From the IMG/VR virus record IMGVR_UViG_3300042544_003106, positions 1-36,248 of that record: a stretch of 36,248 nt of DNA; one strand, written 5' to 3'. This document shows, piece by piece, positions 1 through 6,426 of the stretch; within the stretch, counting starts at the first letter, position 1; each line of letters starts with the position of its first letter. This DNA comes from a virus. The position numbers were made by a program, and so were the translations under genes. The notes under the pieces were generated by a model. That model had not been told where the DNA came from. It did not search any database and saw only the letters and a list, made by a program, of their open reading frames with translations.

Positions 1-104
1 TGGGCTACGTCCACAGCACCCCGGAGGTCTTCGTCATGGCCCGCCGGGTCGAGGCGGATTGGCAGGACGACCGCCTCTGCGACTTGCAATTCACCGCCCC
101 CGCC
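1..104. repeat. Terminal repeat, copy at window start
   Basis: These 104 bases are identical to 36140-36243 at the other end of the window. One reading frame runs through the join without interruption, so the simplest reading is a circular genome of about 36,139 bp cut at an arbitrary point, with the overlap left by assembly. A true short terminal repeat, as in T7, is less likely because the repeat lies wholly inside a gene. Confidence 0.9.
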
Positions 105-257
105 GGCGACTGCTGGCACGTCTGGCTCCTCGCCGGCGACTTCCGCGCCGCCATGGCTTTCCTCCCCTACCCCTTGCCCTACGTCAGCTTCCACCGCCGC
201 GGCCGGCTCCGCGTCATGCCTCTTGACCGCGCCCTCCGCCTGACAAATTCACGGTAG
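1..257 (+). CDS. Hypothetical phage protein, 3' part of a gene that wraps around the end
   Basis: This is the C-terminal 85 codons of a gene whose ATG is at 36034. The joined protein is about 120 residues. It lies directly between the large terminase group and the portal group. It is a small soluble protein with no signal peptide or membrane segment. The C-terminal half is rich in aromatic and hydrophobic residues (CWHVWLLAGDF, then PYVSFHRRGRLRV). I do not recognise a family. Small proteins at this spot are common in portal-Bbp19 type podoviruses, but the function is unknown. Its TAG stop at 255-257 lies inside the late-promoter-like motif, so the stop and the next transcription start are fused. 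Confidence 0.75.
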   Translation, partial: GYVHSTPEVFVMARRVEADWQDDRLCDLQFTAPAGDCWHVWLLAGDFRAAMAFLPYPLPYVSFHRRGRLRVMPLDRALRLTNSR

Positions 258-259
258 AA
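241..259 (+). promoter_or_regulatory. Late promoter-like motif, copy 1
   Basis: The sequence TGACAAATTCACGGTAGAA is almost repeated at 20441-20459, and its core recurs at 4049-4066. All three copies precede a late gene group on the plus strand. This copy lies 33 bases before the small gene at 292 and overlaps the end of the previous gene. A TGACA box and a TAGAAC box are visible but only about 9-10 bases apart, which is too close for an ordinary sigma-70 promoter. It may need a phage or host activator. Confidence 0.6.
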
Positions 260-291
260 CCACCCCGGCCCGGCCCGCACCATGCCCGGCC

Positions 292-492
292 ATGGGAAGT
301 TCGCCGAAGCCGCCGCCACCCGCCCCTCCGCCGCCGCCCACTCCCACCGCGGGCGATGCCGCGGAAGGCGCCGACCGTCTGGCGGAAGACCTCCGCAAGC
401 GCCGCCGCACCACCGCCGGCAGCTTCCTCGCTGGCGAAACCAGCACCACCACCGGCGGAGGCACTCCCGGCGGCAAATCCTACCTCGGATGA
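292..492 (+). CDS. Small proline-rich protein preceding the portal
   Basis: This protein of 66 residues starts MGSSPKPPPPAPPPPP, continues with a basic patch (RKRRRT), and ends in a Gly/Thr-rich tail finishing in YLG. Short proteins of this design (poly-proline N-terminus, RRR patch, Gly/Thr-rich C-terminus) commonly sit just before the portal in podoviruses. Their role is not established, but a minor virion or head-assembly role is likely. Its TGA overlaps the portal ATG as ATGA at 489-492, so the two are probably translationally coupled. It is the first gene after the late promoter-like motif. A longer portal reading from 282 would cover the same DNA in another frame and looks non-coding there. 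Confidence 0.75.
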   Translation: MGSSPKPPPPAPPPPPTPTAGDAAEGADRLAEDLRKRRRTTAGSFLAGETSTTTGGGTPGGKSYLG

Positions 493-2171
493 CCGGCCAA
501 GACGTCATCAAGATCCGCGACGAGCTGCGGACGAAGCGCTCCCCCATGGAAGCGCATTGGAACGACCTCGCCGAGGTCTTCACCCCTTTTAAGCGCATCG
601 GCGGCACCCAGCCGGACGTCCTCCAGTCGGAGGCCATGTTCGACTCCACCCCGCGCCACTCCGCCGAGATCTTCGCCAATGGCCTCTGCGCCCTCATCGT
701 CCCGCGGGAGGAGAAATGGTTCGAGTTCCAGCCGCCCAAAGCACTCAAGAGCGATGACGATGCCGTCAAGTGGTACCGCCAGGCCAGCGAGGAAGCGATC
801 GAGTCCATGGACGCCTCGAACTTCTACGAGGAAATCCAGGAATCCCTGATCGAGAGCCCCGTCTTCGGCACCTGCTCCCTCTACTGCGGCGAGCTGGACG
901 ACCGCGGGGAGCTTTGCTTCCTCCACCAGCCCATCGGCTCCTACTACATCGGGGAAGATGCCAAAGGCCGCGTGAACGTCCACGTCCGCGACCTCTCTTA
1001 CACCGCCGACCAGGCCGCCGAGGAATACGGCAAGGACGCCCTCCCGCAAAAGATCGCCTCCAAGGTCGGCACCCCCGCCGGCATGACGGAGACCCACGCC
1101 TTCATCCACCTCGTCGCCAAGCGCCAAGGCCCGCCGGAGAAAGACGCCCCGGAATCCATGAAGCTCCCGTGGACCGACATCGTCGTCGCGGAAGAATCCA
1201 AGACCGTCGTCCGCCGCGGCGGGAACTACGAGTTCCCCTTCGCCGCCCACCGCTACCGCAAGTATGGAAAGAGCGTCTGGGGCTTCGGCCCCGGCTCCCT
1301 CGCCGCCGGGGATTCCCGTCAGCTTTCCTTCCTCAACGAGCTCGCCGACGTCGGCACCGAGAAAGCCGTCTTCCCGCCCCTCCTCGCCTCCGCCGCCCTC
1401 GAAGGCGAAGTCGCCCAAGGCGCGCTCGAGGTCACCTATTTCGACGAGAACAGCCCCGCCGGCCTCAACCAGGTCCGCGAACTCCACACCCAGGCCCGCT
1501 TCGACATCCTCCAGTGGCGCATGGAGGGCAAACAGAAGTCGGTCGAGCAAGCCTTCCACGTCGATCTTTTCAAGCTCTTCTCCCGCCGCGTCCAGGAGCA
1601 CGGCCCCCTCACCGCCACCGAGGCATCCCTCGTCGCCGGGGAGAAGCTCACCCAGTTCTCGCCCGTCTATGGCCGCATCATGAGCGAGATGATCGACAAC
1701 GTCCTCCAGCGCATCTTCGGCGTCCTCTTCCGCGCCGGCCGCTTCGGCACCCCGCCGCCCTCCGTCATGCAGGTCCTCAACGGCCGCGCCATGATCGCCA
1801 CCCCGGCCATCACCTACCGGAACCGCATCGCCCTGGCTCTCAAGGCGAAGGACAACGGAGCCCTCATCCAGTTCCTCGAGATGGTCCTGCCCGTCATGCA
1901 GACCTTCCCGCAGTTCGCCCAAGCCGTCTACAACGCCTTCGAGTCCCCGGTCATGATCCGCGAGCTGATCCGGAACACCGGCACCCCGGAGACCTGGATC
2001 TCCAGCGTCAAGGCCGTCGCCGAGAAAGAAGCCGCCCAAGCCGCCGCCGCCGCCCAGCAAGCCAAGCTCGAGCAGGCCAAGCTCGCCAGCGAGTCCGCCC
2101 GCAACCTCGGCGGCGCTCCGCCGCAACTCCTCGCCCAGGCGCAGGCCGCGGGCGGTGGGAATTTCCCATGA
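489..2171 (+). CDS. Head-tail connector (portal) protein
   Basis: This protein of 560 residues matches the T7 gp8/BPP-1 type head-tail connector family (Head-tail_con). It would form the dodecameric ring at the capsid vertex through which DNA is packaged and ejected. The N-terminus (MTGQDVIKIRDELRTKRSP, then HWNDLAEVFTPF) is the usual helical opening of this family. The C-terminus is an Ala/Gln-rich coiled segment ending in a Gly-rich tail, and the length is normal. I chose the ATG at 489 because it overlaps the previous stop as ATGA and because the frame upstream to 282 reads as Arg/His-rich shadow. It overlaps the next gene at 2168. Confidence 0.93.
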   Translation: MTGQDVIKIRDELRTKRSPMEAHWNDLAEVFTPFKRIGGTQPDVLQSEAMFDSTPRHSAEIFANGLCALIVPREEKWFEFQPPKALKSDDDAVKWYRQASEEAIESMDASNFYEEIQESLIESPVFGTCSLYCGELDDRGELCFLHQPIGSYYIGEDAKGRVNVHVRDLSYTADQAAEEYGKDALPQKIASKVGTPAGMTETHAFIHLVAKRQGPPEKDAPESMKLPWTDIVVAEESKTVVRRGGNYEFPFAAHRYRKYGKSVWGFGPGSLAAGDSRQLSFLNELADVGTEKAVFPPLLASAALEGEVAQGALEVTYFDENSPAGLNQVRELHTQARFDILQWRMEGKQKSVEQAFHVDLFKLFSRRVQEHGPLTATEASLVAGEKLTQFSPVYGRIMSEMIDNVLQRIFGVLFRAGRFGTPPPSVMQVLNGRAMIATPAITYRNRIALALKAKDNGALIQFLEMVLPVMQTFPQFAQAVYNAFESPVMIRELIRNTGTPETWISSVKAVAEKEAAQAAAAAQQAKLEQAKLASESARNLGGAPPQLLAQAQAAGGGNFP

Positions 2172-2467
2172 GTCACATCACCGACAAGCAGGACGCCGCC
2201 CGCGCCGCCGCCGCCGCGCGGAAGAAGGAAGACGACGAGGCCGCCGCCCTCATCGCCAAGCATTTCTCCACCCCGGAGGGCCGCGCCGTCCTCGAGCTTC
2301 TCTGTCGCCGCTTCGGCGTCCTCGGCCGCCGCTTCATCGCCAACGAGCGCGGGGAGGTCAATGCCATCAAGGCCGGCATCCGCGATGGCGAGGCCTCCGT
2401 CATCCTTTTCATCATTACCTGCCTTGCCAAGAGTGGGGAGAAATCGATTACCCTGCCGCTTTCATGA
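2168..2467 (+). CDS. Bbp19-like phage protein
   Basis: This small protein of 99 residues has an Ala/Lys-rich N-terminal helix followed by a compact domain (AVLELLCRRFGVL, then NAIKAGIRDGEASV). It resembles the Bbp19-like family of Bordetella phage BPP-1, which lies between portal and scaffold in many podoviruses. Members usually carry an R-x-V-L-x-x-L-L motif and a final G-x-R/E-G-x-x-S helix, both seen here. The role is not firmly known and is presumed to be head assembly. It is coupled on both sides by ATGA overlaps (2168-2171 and 2464-2467), so it sits inside a single translational unit from 292 to 2982. Confidence 0.8.
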   Translation: MSHITDKQDAARAAAAARKKEDDEAAALIAKHFSTPEGRAVLELLCRRFGVLGRRFIANERGEVNAIKAGIRDGEASVILFIITCLAKSGEKSITLPLS

Positions 2468-2982
2468 GCACCTACACCCGCGAGGGAAACAGCATCTTCT
2501 TCGGCCCGATCGGCACCCCGCCCGTCAAGGTCGCCGTCATCAACTCCAAGGGCTACCTCCAGCCCGCCAAGGGCATGGCCGACCACCGCGCCGCCATCGA
2601 GGCCTTCCTCGAGGCCGACCGCATCCCGGACGATGCACCCGCCGCCCACTTCAAGGTCGTCCACAACTTCGCCACCTTGGACTTCGCCAAGGAATTCGCG
2701 GCGGAGTTCAACGGCTCTATCATGGATGAACCGGGACCTGCTTTCCAAGTCAGCAACACCTTCCCGACCGAGCAATATGTGCGGCAGTTCAAACAGGTCG
2801 CCAAGGAATGGCTCGACATCAAGAGCAACGCGGACCCCGACGCCATCCCCCCCTGCCCGCCGGAAGACCCCGCCGCCGGCGACAAGACGCCCGCCGTCAT
2901 CGCCTGGTGGCACCGCTACCACCCGGCCGCCGCCGCGGAGCGCTACAAGGGCCGCAAGTTCGCCATGCCGGACGCGGAGTAA
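2464..2982 (+). CDS. Hypothetical head-region protein
   Basis: This protein of 172 residues is not recognised. It starts at an ATGA overlap with the Bbp19-like gene and ends 15 bases before the scaffold gene. The N-terminal half looks like beta strands (NSIFFGPIGTPPVKVAVINS) and the C-terminal part is acidic and proline-rich, ending in basic helices. There is no signal peptide or membrane segment. Its position between the Bbp19-like protein and the scaffold suggests a structural or assembly role, but that is inference only. Confidence 0.7.
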   Translation: MSTYTREGNSIFFGPIGTPPVKVAVINSKGYLQPAKGMADHRAAIEAFLEADRIPDDAPAAHFKVVHNFATLDFAKEFAAEFNGSIMDEPGPAFQVSNTFPTEQYVRQFKQVAKEWLDIKSNADPDAIPPCPPEDPAAGDKTPAVIAWWHRYHPAAAAERYKGRKFAMPDAE

Positions 2983-2997
2983 TTTCCCCACCACATC

Positions 2998-3978
2998 ATG
3001 ACCACCGAAGCCCCTGCCGCTCCACCCGTCGCCGCGGATCCCGCGGCACCCGCGCCCGCTCCGGCGGCCCCCTCCGCTCCACCCGCCGCCGCGCCCACCC
3101 CGGCCGGCAGCTTCCTCGGCGATGGCTCTTCAGCCGCGCCGACTTCACCCCCGCCCGCGGATCCCGGCAATTTCTTCGACCCCCGCTTCCAGGACGGCGG
3201 CAAGTTCAAGGAAGGCTGGGCGGAAGGCCTCAAGGCCAAGGGTCTCGAACGCCTCGCCAACAAGGCCGTCCTCGCCAAGGACGAAGGCACCTTCCTCCGC
3301 TCCCTCGACGAGGCCCTCGGCATGGTCGGCAAGAAGGCCATCCCCGGCTACCCCGGCCCCGAGGCCGACGAAGGCACCGTCGCCGAATTCCGCCGTGCCG
3401 CCGGCGTCCCGGACGAGCCCGCCGGCTACGAGTTGAAGCCCTCCGACGTCCCGCCCGGCGTCCTCTTTGACGAAACCGCCGCCGGGGAGTTCGCCCAGGT
3501 CATGCACCGGCACCACATCCCCGCCGCCGCGGCGAAAGAACTGGCCGCCATTCACATCAAGCAGGCCGCCGCCCAGAACAACCACGCCACCGACACCTTC
3601 GAGTCCACCATCAACTCCCTCGCCGAGAAATCCGCCGAGATCTTCGGCAAGGAGTGGGGCGAAGGCGCCGCCGATCGCCAGCAAGCGAACAAGGACTTCG
3701 TCAAGATGCGCGGCTTCGACACCAAGGACCCGCTCATCCGCGCCGCCCTCTCCCATCCGGAGATCGTCCGGGTGATCGACGAAGCCCGGCGCGCCCTCCG
3801 CGAGTCCCCGCTCCCCGGCGTGCCGAATGAAGTCTTCACCGGCTCCGGCTCCCCGCGCCAGCAGGCCTTCGCCATCATGCAGGCGGATCGGAACTGGAAG
3901 AAGGACCCCGCCAAGGTTTCCAAGATCCAGCAGCTCCACGCCCTCCAGGCCCAGCAGGAAACGCGCGGCAAAAAGTAA
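2998..3978 (+). CDS. Putative capsid scaffolding protein
   Basis: This protein of 326 residues has a 55-residue Ala/Pro low-complexity N-terminus, a helical, charged middle, and a basic, helical C-terminus ending in KK. That architecture and the position directly before the major capsid gene are typical of podoviral scaffolding proteins, which direct procapsid assembly and leave before DNA fills the head. The segment around GVPDEPAGYELKPSDVPPG is a common landmark in scaffold-like proteins of this group. The start follows CCACATC rather than a Shine-Dalgarno. A rho-independent terminator lies 35 bases after the stop and closes this transcription unit before the capsid. Confidence 0.8.
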   Translation: MTTEAPAAPPVAADPAAPAPAPAAPSAPPAAAPTPAGSFLGDGSSAAPTSPPPADPGNFFDPRFQDGGKFKEGWAEGLKAKGLERLANKAVLAKDEGTFLRSLDEALGMVGKKAIPGYPGPEADEGTVAEFRRAAGVPDEPAGYELKPSDVPPGVLFDETAAGEFAQVMHRHHIPAAAAKELAAIHIKQAAAQNNHATDTFESTINSLAEKSAEIFGKEWGEGAADRQQANKDFVKMRGFDTKDPLIRAALSHPEIVRVIDEARRALRESPLPGVPNEVFTGSGSPRQQAFAIMQADRNWKKDPAKVSKIQQLHALQAQQETRGKK

Positions 3979-4012
3979 CCTTCCAGGATAGATCGTATGG
4001 GTTCGATCGGGT

Positions 4013-4044
4013 GGCCGGTCCTTCGCAAGAGGGACCGGCCTTTT
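4013..4044 (+). terminator. Rho-independent terminator after the scaffold gene
   Basis: A perfect 9-bp stem (GGCCGGTCC / GGACCGGCC) with a 10-base loop is followed directly by TTTT. It separates the portal-scaffold unit from the capsid, whose own promoter-like motif starts five bases later. Confidence 0.85.
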
Positions 4045-4048
4045 CGTT

Positions 4049-4066
4049 TGCAAAATCACGGTAGAA
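4049..4066 (+). promoter_or_regulatory. Late promoter-like motif, copy 2 (capsid)
   Basis: TGCAAAATCACGGTAGAA shares the core CAAAATCACGGTAGAA with the copy at 20441 and differs at one core position from the copy at 241. It follows a terminator immediately, which is where a fresh start for strong capsid expression would be expected. It lies 177 bases before the capsid ATG, much further than the other two copies lie from their genes. Confidence 0.6.
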
Positions 4067-4243
4067 GCGCCCCCCACCGCGGGCGCATCCTGCCACCGCT
4101 GTCGATCAGGGATACTCCGCCATGGACCCCATGTGAAACGCCCCGGCCCTGCCGGTGAGGCGACCCCGTTCCGGGACACTCGCGAATGACCACGCGAACC
4201 GCGGCCCTCCGCCGCACTCCAGAACCACCACACCACCACCACC
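4067..4243 (+). promoter_or_regulatory. Structured 5' leader of the capsid mRNA
   Basis: This stretch of 177 bases has no convincing gene. Several hairpins can be drawn: GCGCCC/GGGCGC at 4067-4086, CCCG-TTC-CGGG near 4170, and CGCG/CGCG nearby. A five-codon ORF starts at 4121 and the last 30 bases are almost pure A and C (CCACACCACCACCACC). It has no Shine-Dalgarno. It could stabilise the mRNA or control capsid translation. No known riboswitch class was recognised. Confidence 0.45.
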
Positions 4244-5170
4244 ATGGCCTACGACTCTCTCATCCCGGACGGTTTCCCGTCCATCTACGCCGACGACTGG
4301 CGCATCCAGTTCCAGCAGCTCTCCAGCCGCCTCGCGCCCTTCGTCAACATCGACACCCTCCACGGCGAGGGCAAGCGCTACCAGCGCCTTCCCAAGCAGG
4401 AAAAGCGCGCTATCACCACCCGCTTCGGGGACACGAATCCGGCCGACATCAACGCGGAATACCGCTGGTGCTACGCCGCCTTCGCTGACTCCGCCCACAT
4501 CATCGACCGCCGCGAAGCCATGCAGCTCGGTGCCGTCGGCAGCCCGCACGATGCCATCATGCGTCTCCAGCTCGCCGCCGCCCGCCGCCACATGGACGAG
4601 GTGCTCATCGATGCTCTGGGCGCGTCCACCGCTTCCGGCAAGACCGGGTCCACCCCGATCTCCTACGCCTCCGAATGCGAAGAGATCGCCGTGAACTTCG
4701 TTGACTCCGGCAGCCCGGCCAATTCCGGCATGACCTTCGCCAAGCTCCTCGAGGTTTCCACCCTCTTCGGCCTGGGCGATGTCACCGGCCAGGACGTCGA
4801 AGGCGAATACAGCGCCTGCGTCGTCATGACCCACCGCCAGATCAAGAACCTCCTCCTCGAGGAAAAGATGACCTCCGCGGACTACGGCATGCGCCGCCTG
4901 CTCGACGGCCAAGTCGTCTCCTTCGCCGGCCTCGCCATCAAGGCCGTCACCCCGGACCTCCTGCCCTACAACGCCGGCACCGACGTCCGCACCTGCTACG
5001 CCTTCGTCCGGGACGCCGTCGCGTTCTGCCAGGCGGAGAGCCCCACCGCCTTCGTCGATGTCCTCCCGGGCAAGCGCCACGACGTCCAGCTCCGCACGGA
5101 GTGGGGCTGGGGTGCCGCCCGCCTGGATGGTGCCGGCGTCATCGGGATCCTCTGCGACGAGAGCCCCTAA
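4244..5170 (+). CDS. Major capsid protein
   Basis: This protein of 308 residues resembles the phage capsid family found in BPP-1-like podoviruses, which is presumed to have the HK97 fold. It forms the icosahedral shell. Visible landmarks are the N-terminal helix (DDWRIQFQQLSSRL), the charged loop KRYQRLPKQEKRAITTRFGD, a central helix beginning with MRLQLAAARRHMDEV, and a C-terminal beta region with RTEWGWGAARLDGAGV, which is a frequent ending of this family. It lies just after the scaffold and before a decoration-type protein, and has its own promoter-like motif, leader and downstream hairpin. That is consistent with very high independent expression. The ATG follows an A/C-rich stretch with no Shine-Dalgarno. 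Confidence 0.9.
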   Translation: MAYDSLIPDGFPSIYADDWRIQFQQLSSRLAPFVNIDTLHGEGKRYQRLPKQEKRAITTRFGDTNPADINAEYRWCYAAFADSAHIIDRREAMQLGAVGSPHDAIMRLQLAAARRHMDEVLIDALGASTASGKTGSTPISYASECEEIAVNFVDSGSPANSGMTFAKLLEVSTLFGLGDVTGQDVEGEYSACVVMTHRQIKNLLLEEKMTSADYGMRRLLDGQVVSFAGLAIKAVTPDLLPYNAGTDVRTCYAFVRDAVAFCQAESPTAFVDVLPGKRHDVQLRTEWGWGAARLDGAGVIGILCDESP

Positions 5171-5180
5171 CCACTTGACC

Positions 5181-5213
5181 GGCCGGGGCGGACCCTCCGC
5201 CCCGGCCTTCCTT
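5181..5213 (+). terminator. Strong hairpin after the capsid gene
   Basis: A perfect 12-bp stem (GGCCGGGGCGGA / TCCGCCCCGGCC, loop CCC) is followed by TTCCTTCT. It lies ten bases after the capsid stop and 24 bases before the next gene. It probably causes partial termination, or protects the 3' end of the capsid mRNA. Confidence 0.75.
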
Positions 5214-5237
5214 CTCACCGCCTAACTTTTCATCATC

Positions 5238-5702
5238 ATGCCTTCCACCAATTCCGTCCAATACACCGCCCAGCTCGCTGCCGCGGCCAACTACGCCGAC
5301 ACCATCGACGACAAGCGCCAGATCGAAGGCGGCATCCAGTATGCCTTCATCGACGTCGCCGTCGCCGCCAGTGCCACCGCCGCTGATACCGTCAACCTCA
5401 TCGAGCTGCCCGTCGGCTCCATCGTCTACCCGGAACTCTCCTTCATCGTCGTCACCGACGACATGAGCTCCGGCGCCGTGACGATCGACATCGGCGACAC
5501 CGACGTGGACCGCTACTGCGACGGCGCGAACTGCGCCAGCGTCGGCACCGTCCAGTTCCTCGCCCCGGCCATCCCCGACGGCTACACGAACCGCCACAAG
5601 ATCACCGAGGCCACCAAGCTCATCAAGGTGACCTACGCCACCCTCGCGGCCACTGTGGAGACCGGCGCTTACCGCGTCGTCCTCGCCTACAAGAGCCTCT
5701 GA
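5238..5702 (+). CDS. Putative head decoration or minor capsid protein
   Basis: This protein of 154 residues appears to be all-beta with no membrane segment. Alternating hydrophobic strands include VNLIELPVGSIVYPELSFIV, VTIDIGD, and a final VETGAYRVVLAYKSL. Proteins with the pattern PxGxxV-strand-TIDxGDTDxxDR follow the capsid gene in many podoviruses and are taken as decoration or head structural proteins, but I cannot name a family with certainty. It is bracketed by two strong hairpins (5181 and 5729), so its mRNA may be processed separately from its neighbours. The ATG follows TCATCATC with no Shine-Dalgarno. Confidence 0.7.
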   Translation: MPSTNSVQYTAQLAAAANYADTIDDKRQIEGGIQYAFIDVAVAASATAADTVNLIELPVGSIVYPELSFIVVTDDMSSGAVTIDIGDTDVDRYCDGANCASVGTVQFLAPAIPDGYTNRHKITEATKLIKVTYATLAATVETGAYRVVLAYKSL

Positions 5703-5728
5703 TCCGCCTGCCAACTGCTGACATCCCC

Positions 5729-5772
5729 GCGGGCGGCAGCGTGAACCTTCACGCCGCCGCCCGCTTTCCTTT
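5729..5772 (+). terminator. Long hairpin between head and tail genes
   Basis: The stem has two blocks, GCGGGCGGC/GCCGCCCGC and GCGTGAA/TTCACGC, with one mismatch between them, a two-base loop, and TTTCCTTT after it. It is the third hairpin in this area and separates the head genes from the tail genes. No promoter-like motif copy follows, so readthrough into the tail genes is probably needed. Confidence 0.8.
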
Positions 5773-5781
5773 CCGCCCGTC

Positions 5782-6420
5782 ATGACCACCGTCACCGCTC
5801 TCGCCAATCGCGCCCTCGCCCACCTCGGCGAAGCTGCCATCACGGACATCACGGACACCACCAGCACGCACGCCCGCGTCTGCAATGAGTTTGCCCAGCA
5901 GGTCATCGACGAGACCCTCCGCACCCACCGCTGGAACTGCGCCATCGCCCGCGCCACCCTCGCCGAGCTGACCGACGCGCCCAACCACGGCTTCGAGCAC
6001 GCCTTCCAGCTCCCCGCCGACTTCCTCCGCCTGCTCGAGGTGAATGGCGAGCAGTTCGACGGCTCCGACGAATACCTCGAAATCGAGGAAGGCCAGCGCC
6101 TCCTCACCAACCAGAGCGAGGCCAAGATCCGCTACGTCAAGCGCATCACCGTCCCGGAGTTCGATCCCCTCCTCGCCAAGGCCGTCGCCCTTGCCCTGGC
6201 CGTCGAGATCGCCGTCCCGCTTTCCGCCAATCTCCAGCTCCAAGGCCAGCTCGCCACCCTCCACGCCCGCGCCCTCTCCCAGGCCCGCAAGGTCGATGCC
6301 GTCGAGACCAGCTCCCGCGAGAACCGCCCCATGGCCCGCATCTTGAACAACTCCCCGCTCATCCGCGCCCGCGGCCGCCGCCGCGGCTACGATCCCGAGC
6401 GCTACGTCCTCCCCGAATAA
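5782..6420 (+). CDS. Tail tubular protein A-like adaptor
   Basis: This protein of 212 residues matches T7 gp11-type tail tubular protein A, the dodecameric adaptor that joins portal and nozzle. The N-terminus (LANRALAHLGEAAITDI) and the following helix with RVCNEFAQQVIDETLRTHRWNCA are the classic opening of this family. LPADFLRLLEV and SEAKIRYVKR form the central beta part, and the C-terminal third is helical with a basic tail. Length is typical. It is followed six bases later by the nozzle protein gene, as in T7-like and BPP-1-like genomes. Confidence 0.9.
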   Translation: MTTVTALANRALAHLGEAAITDITDTTSTHARVCNEFAQQVIDETLRTHRWNCAIARATLAELTDAPNHGFEHAFQLPADFLRLLEVNGEQFDGSDEYLEIEEGQRLLTNQSEAKIRYVKRITVPEFDPLLAKAVALALAVEIAVPLSANLQLQGQLATLHARALSQARKVDAVETSSRENRPMARILNNSPLIRARGRRRGYDPERYVLPE

Positions 6421-6426
6421 GCCGCC

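Noticed and set aside
282-488. N-terminal extension of the portal frame back to ATG 282
   Set aside because: The extension reads as Arg/His/Pro-rich shadow of the 292-492 gene, and the portal has a better start at 489 with an ATGA overlap and a family-typical N-terminus.
480-2126. Long minus-strand frame of 548 codons opposite the portal
   Set aside because: It has Gly/Asp/Glu/Val-rich low complexity typical of the antisense of GC-rich genes, and no start context. Similar long frames opposite 11611-20379 were rejected for the same reason.
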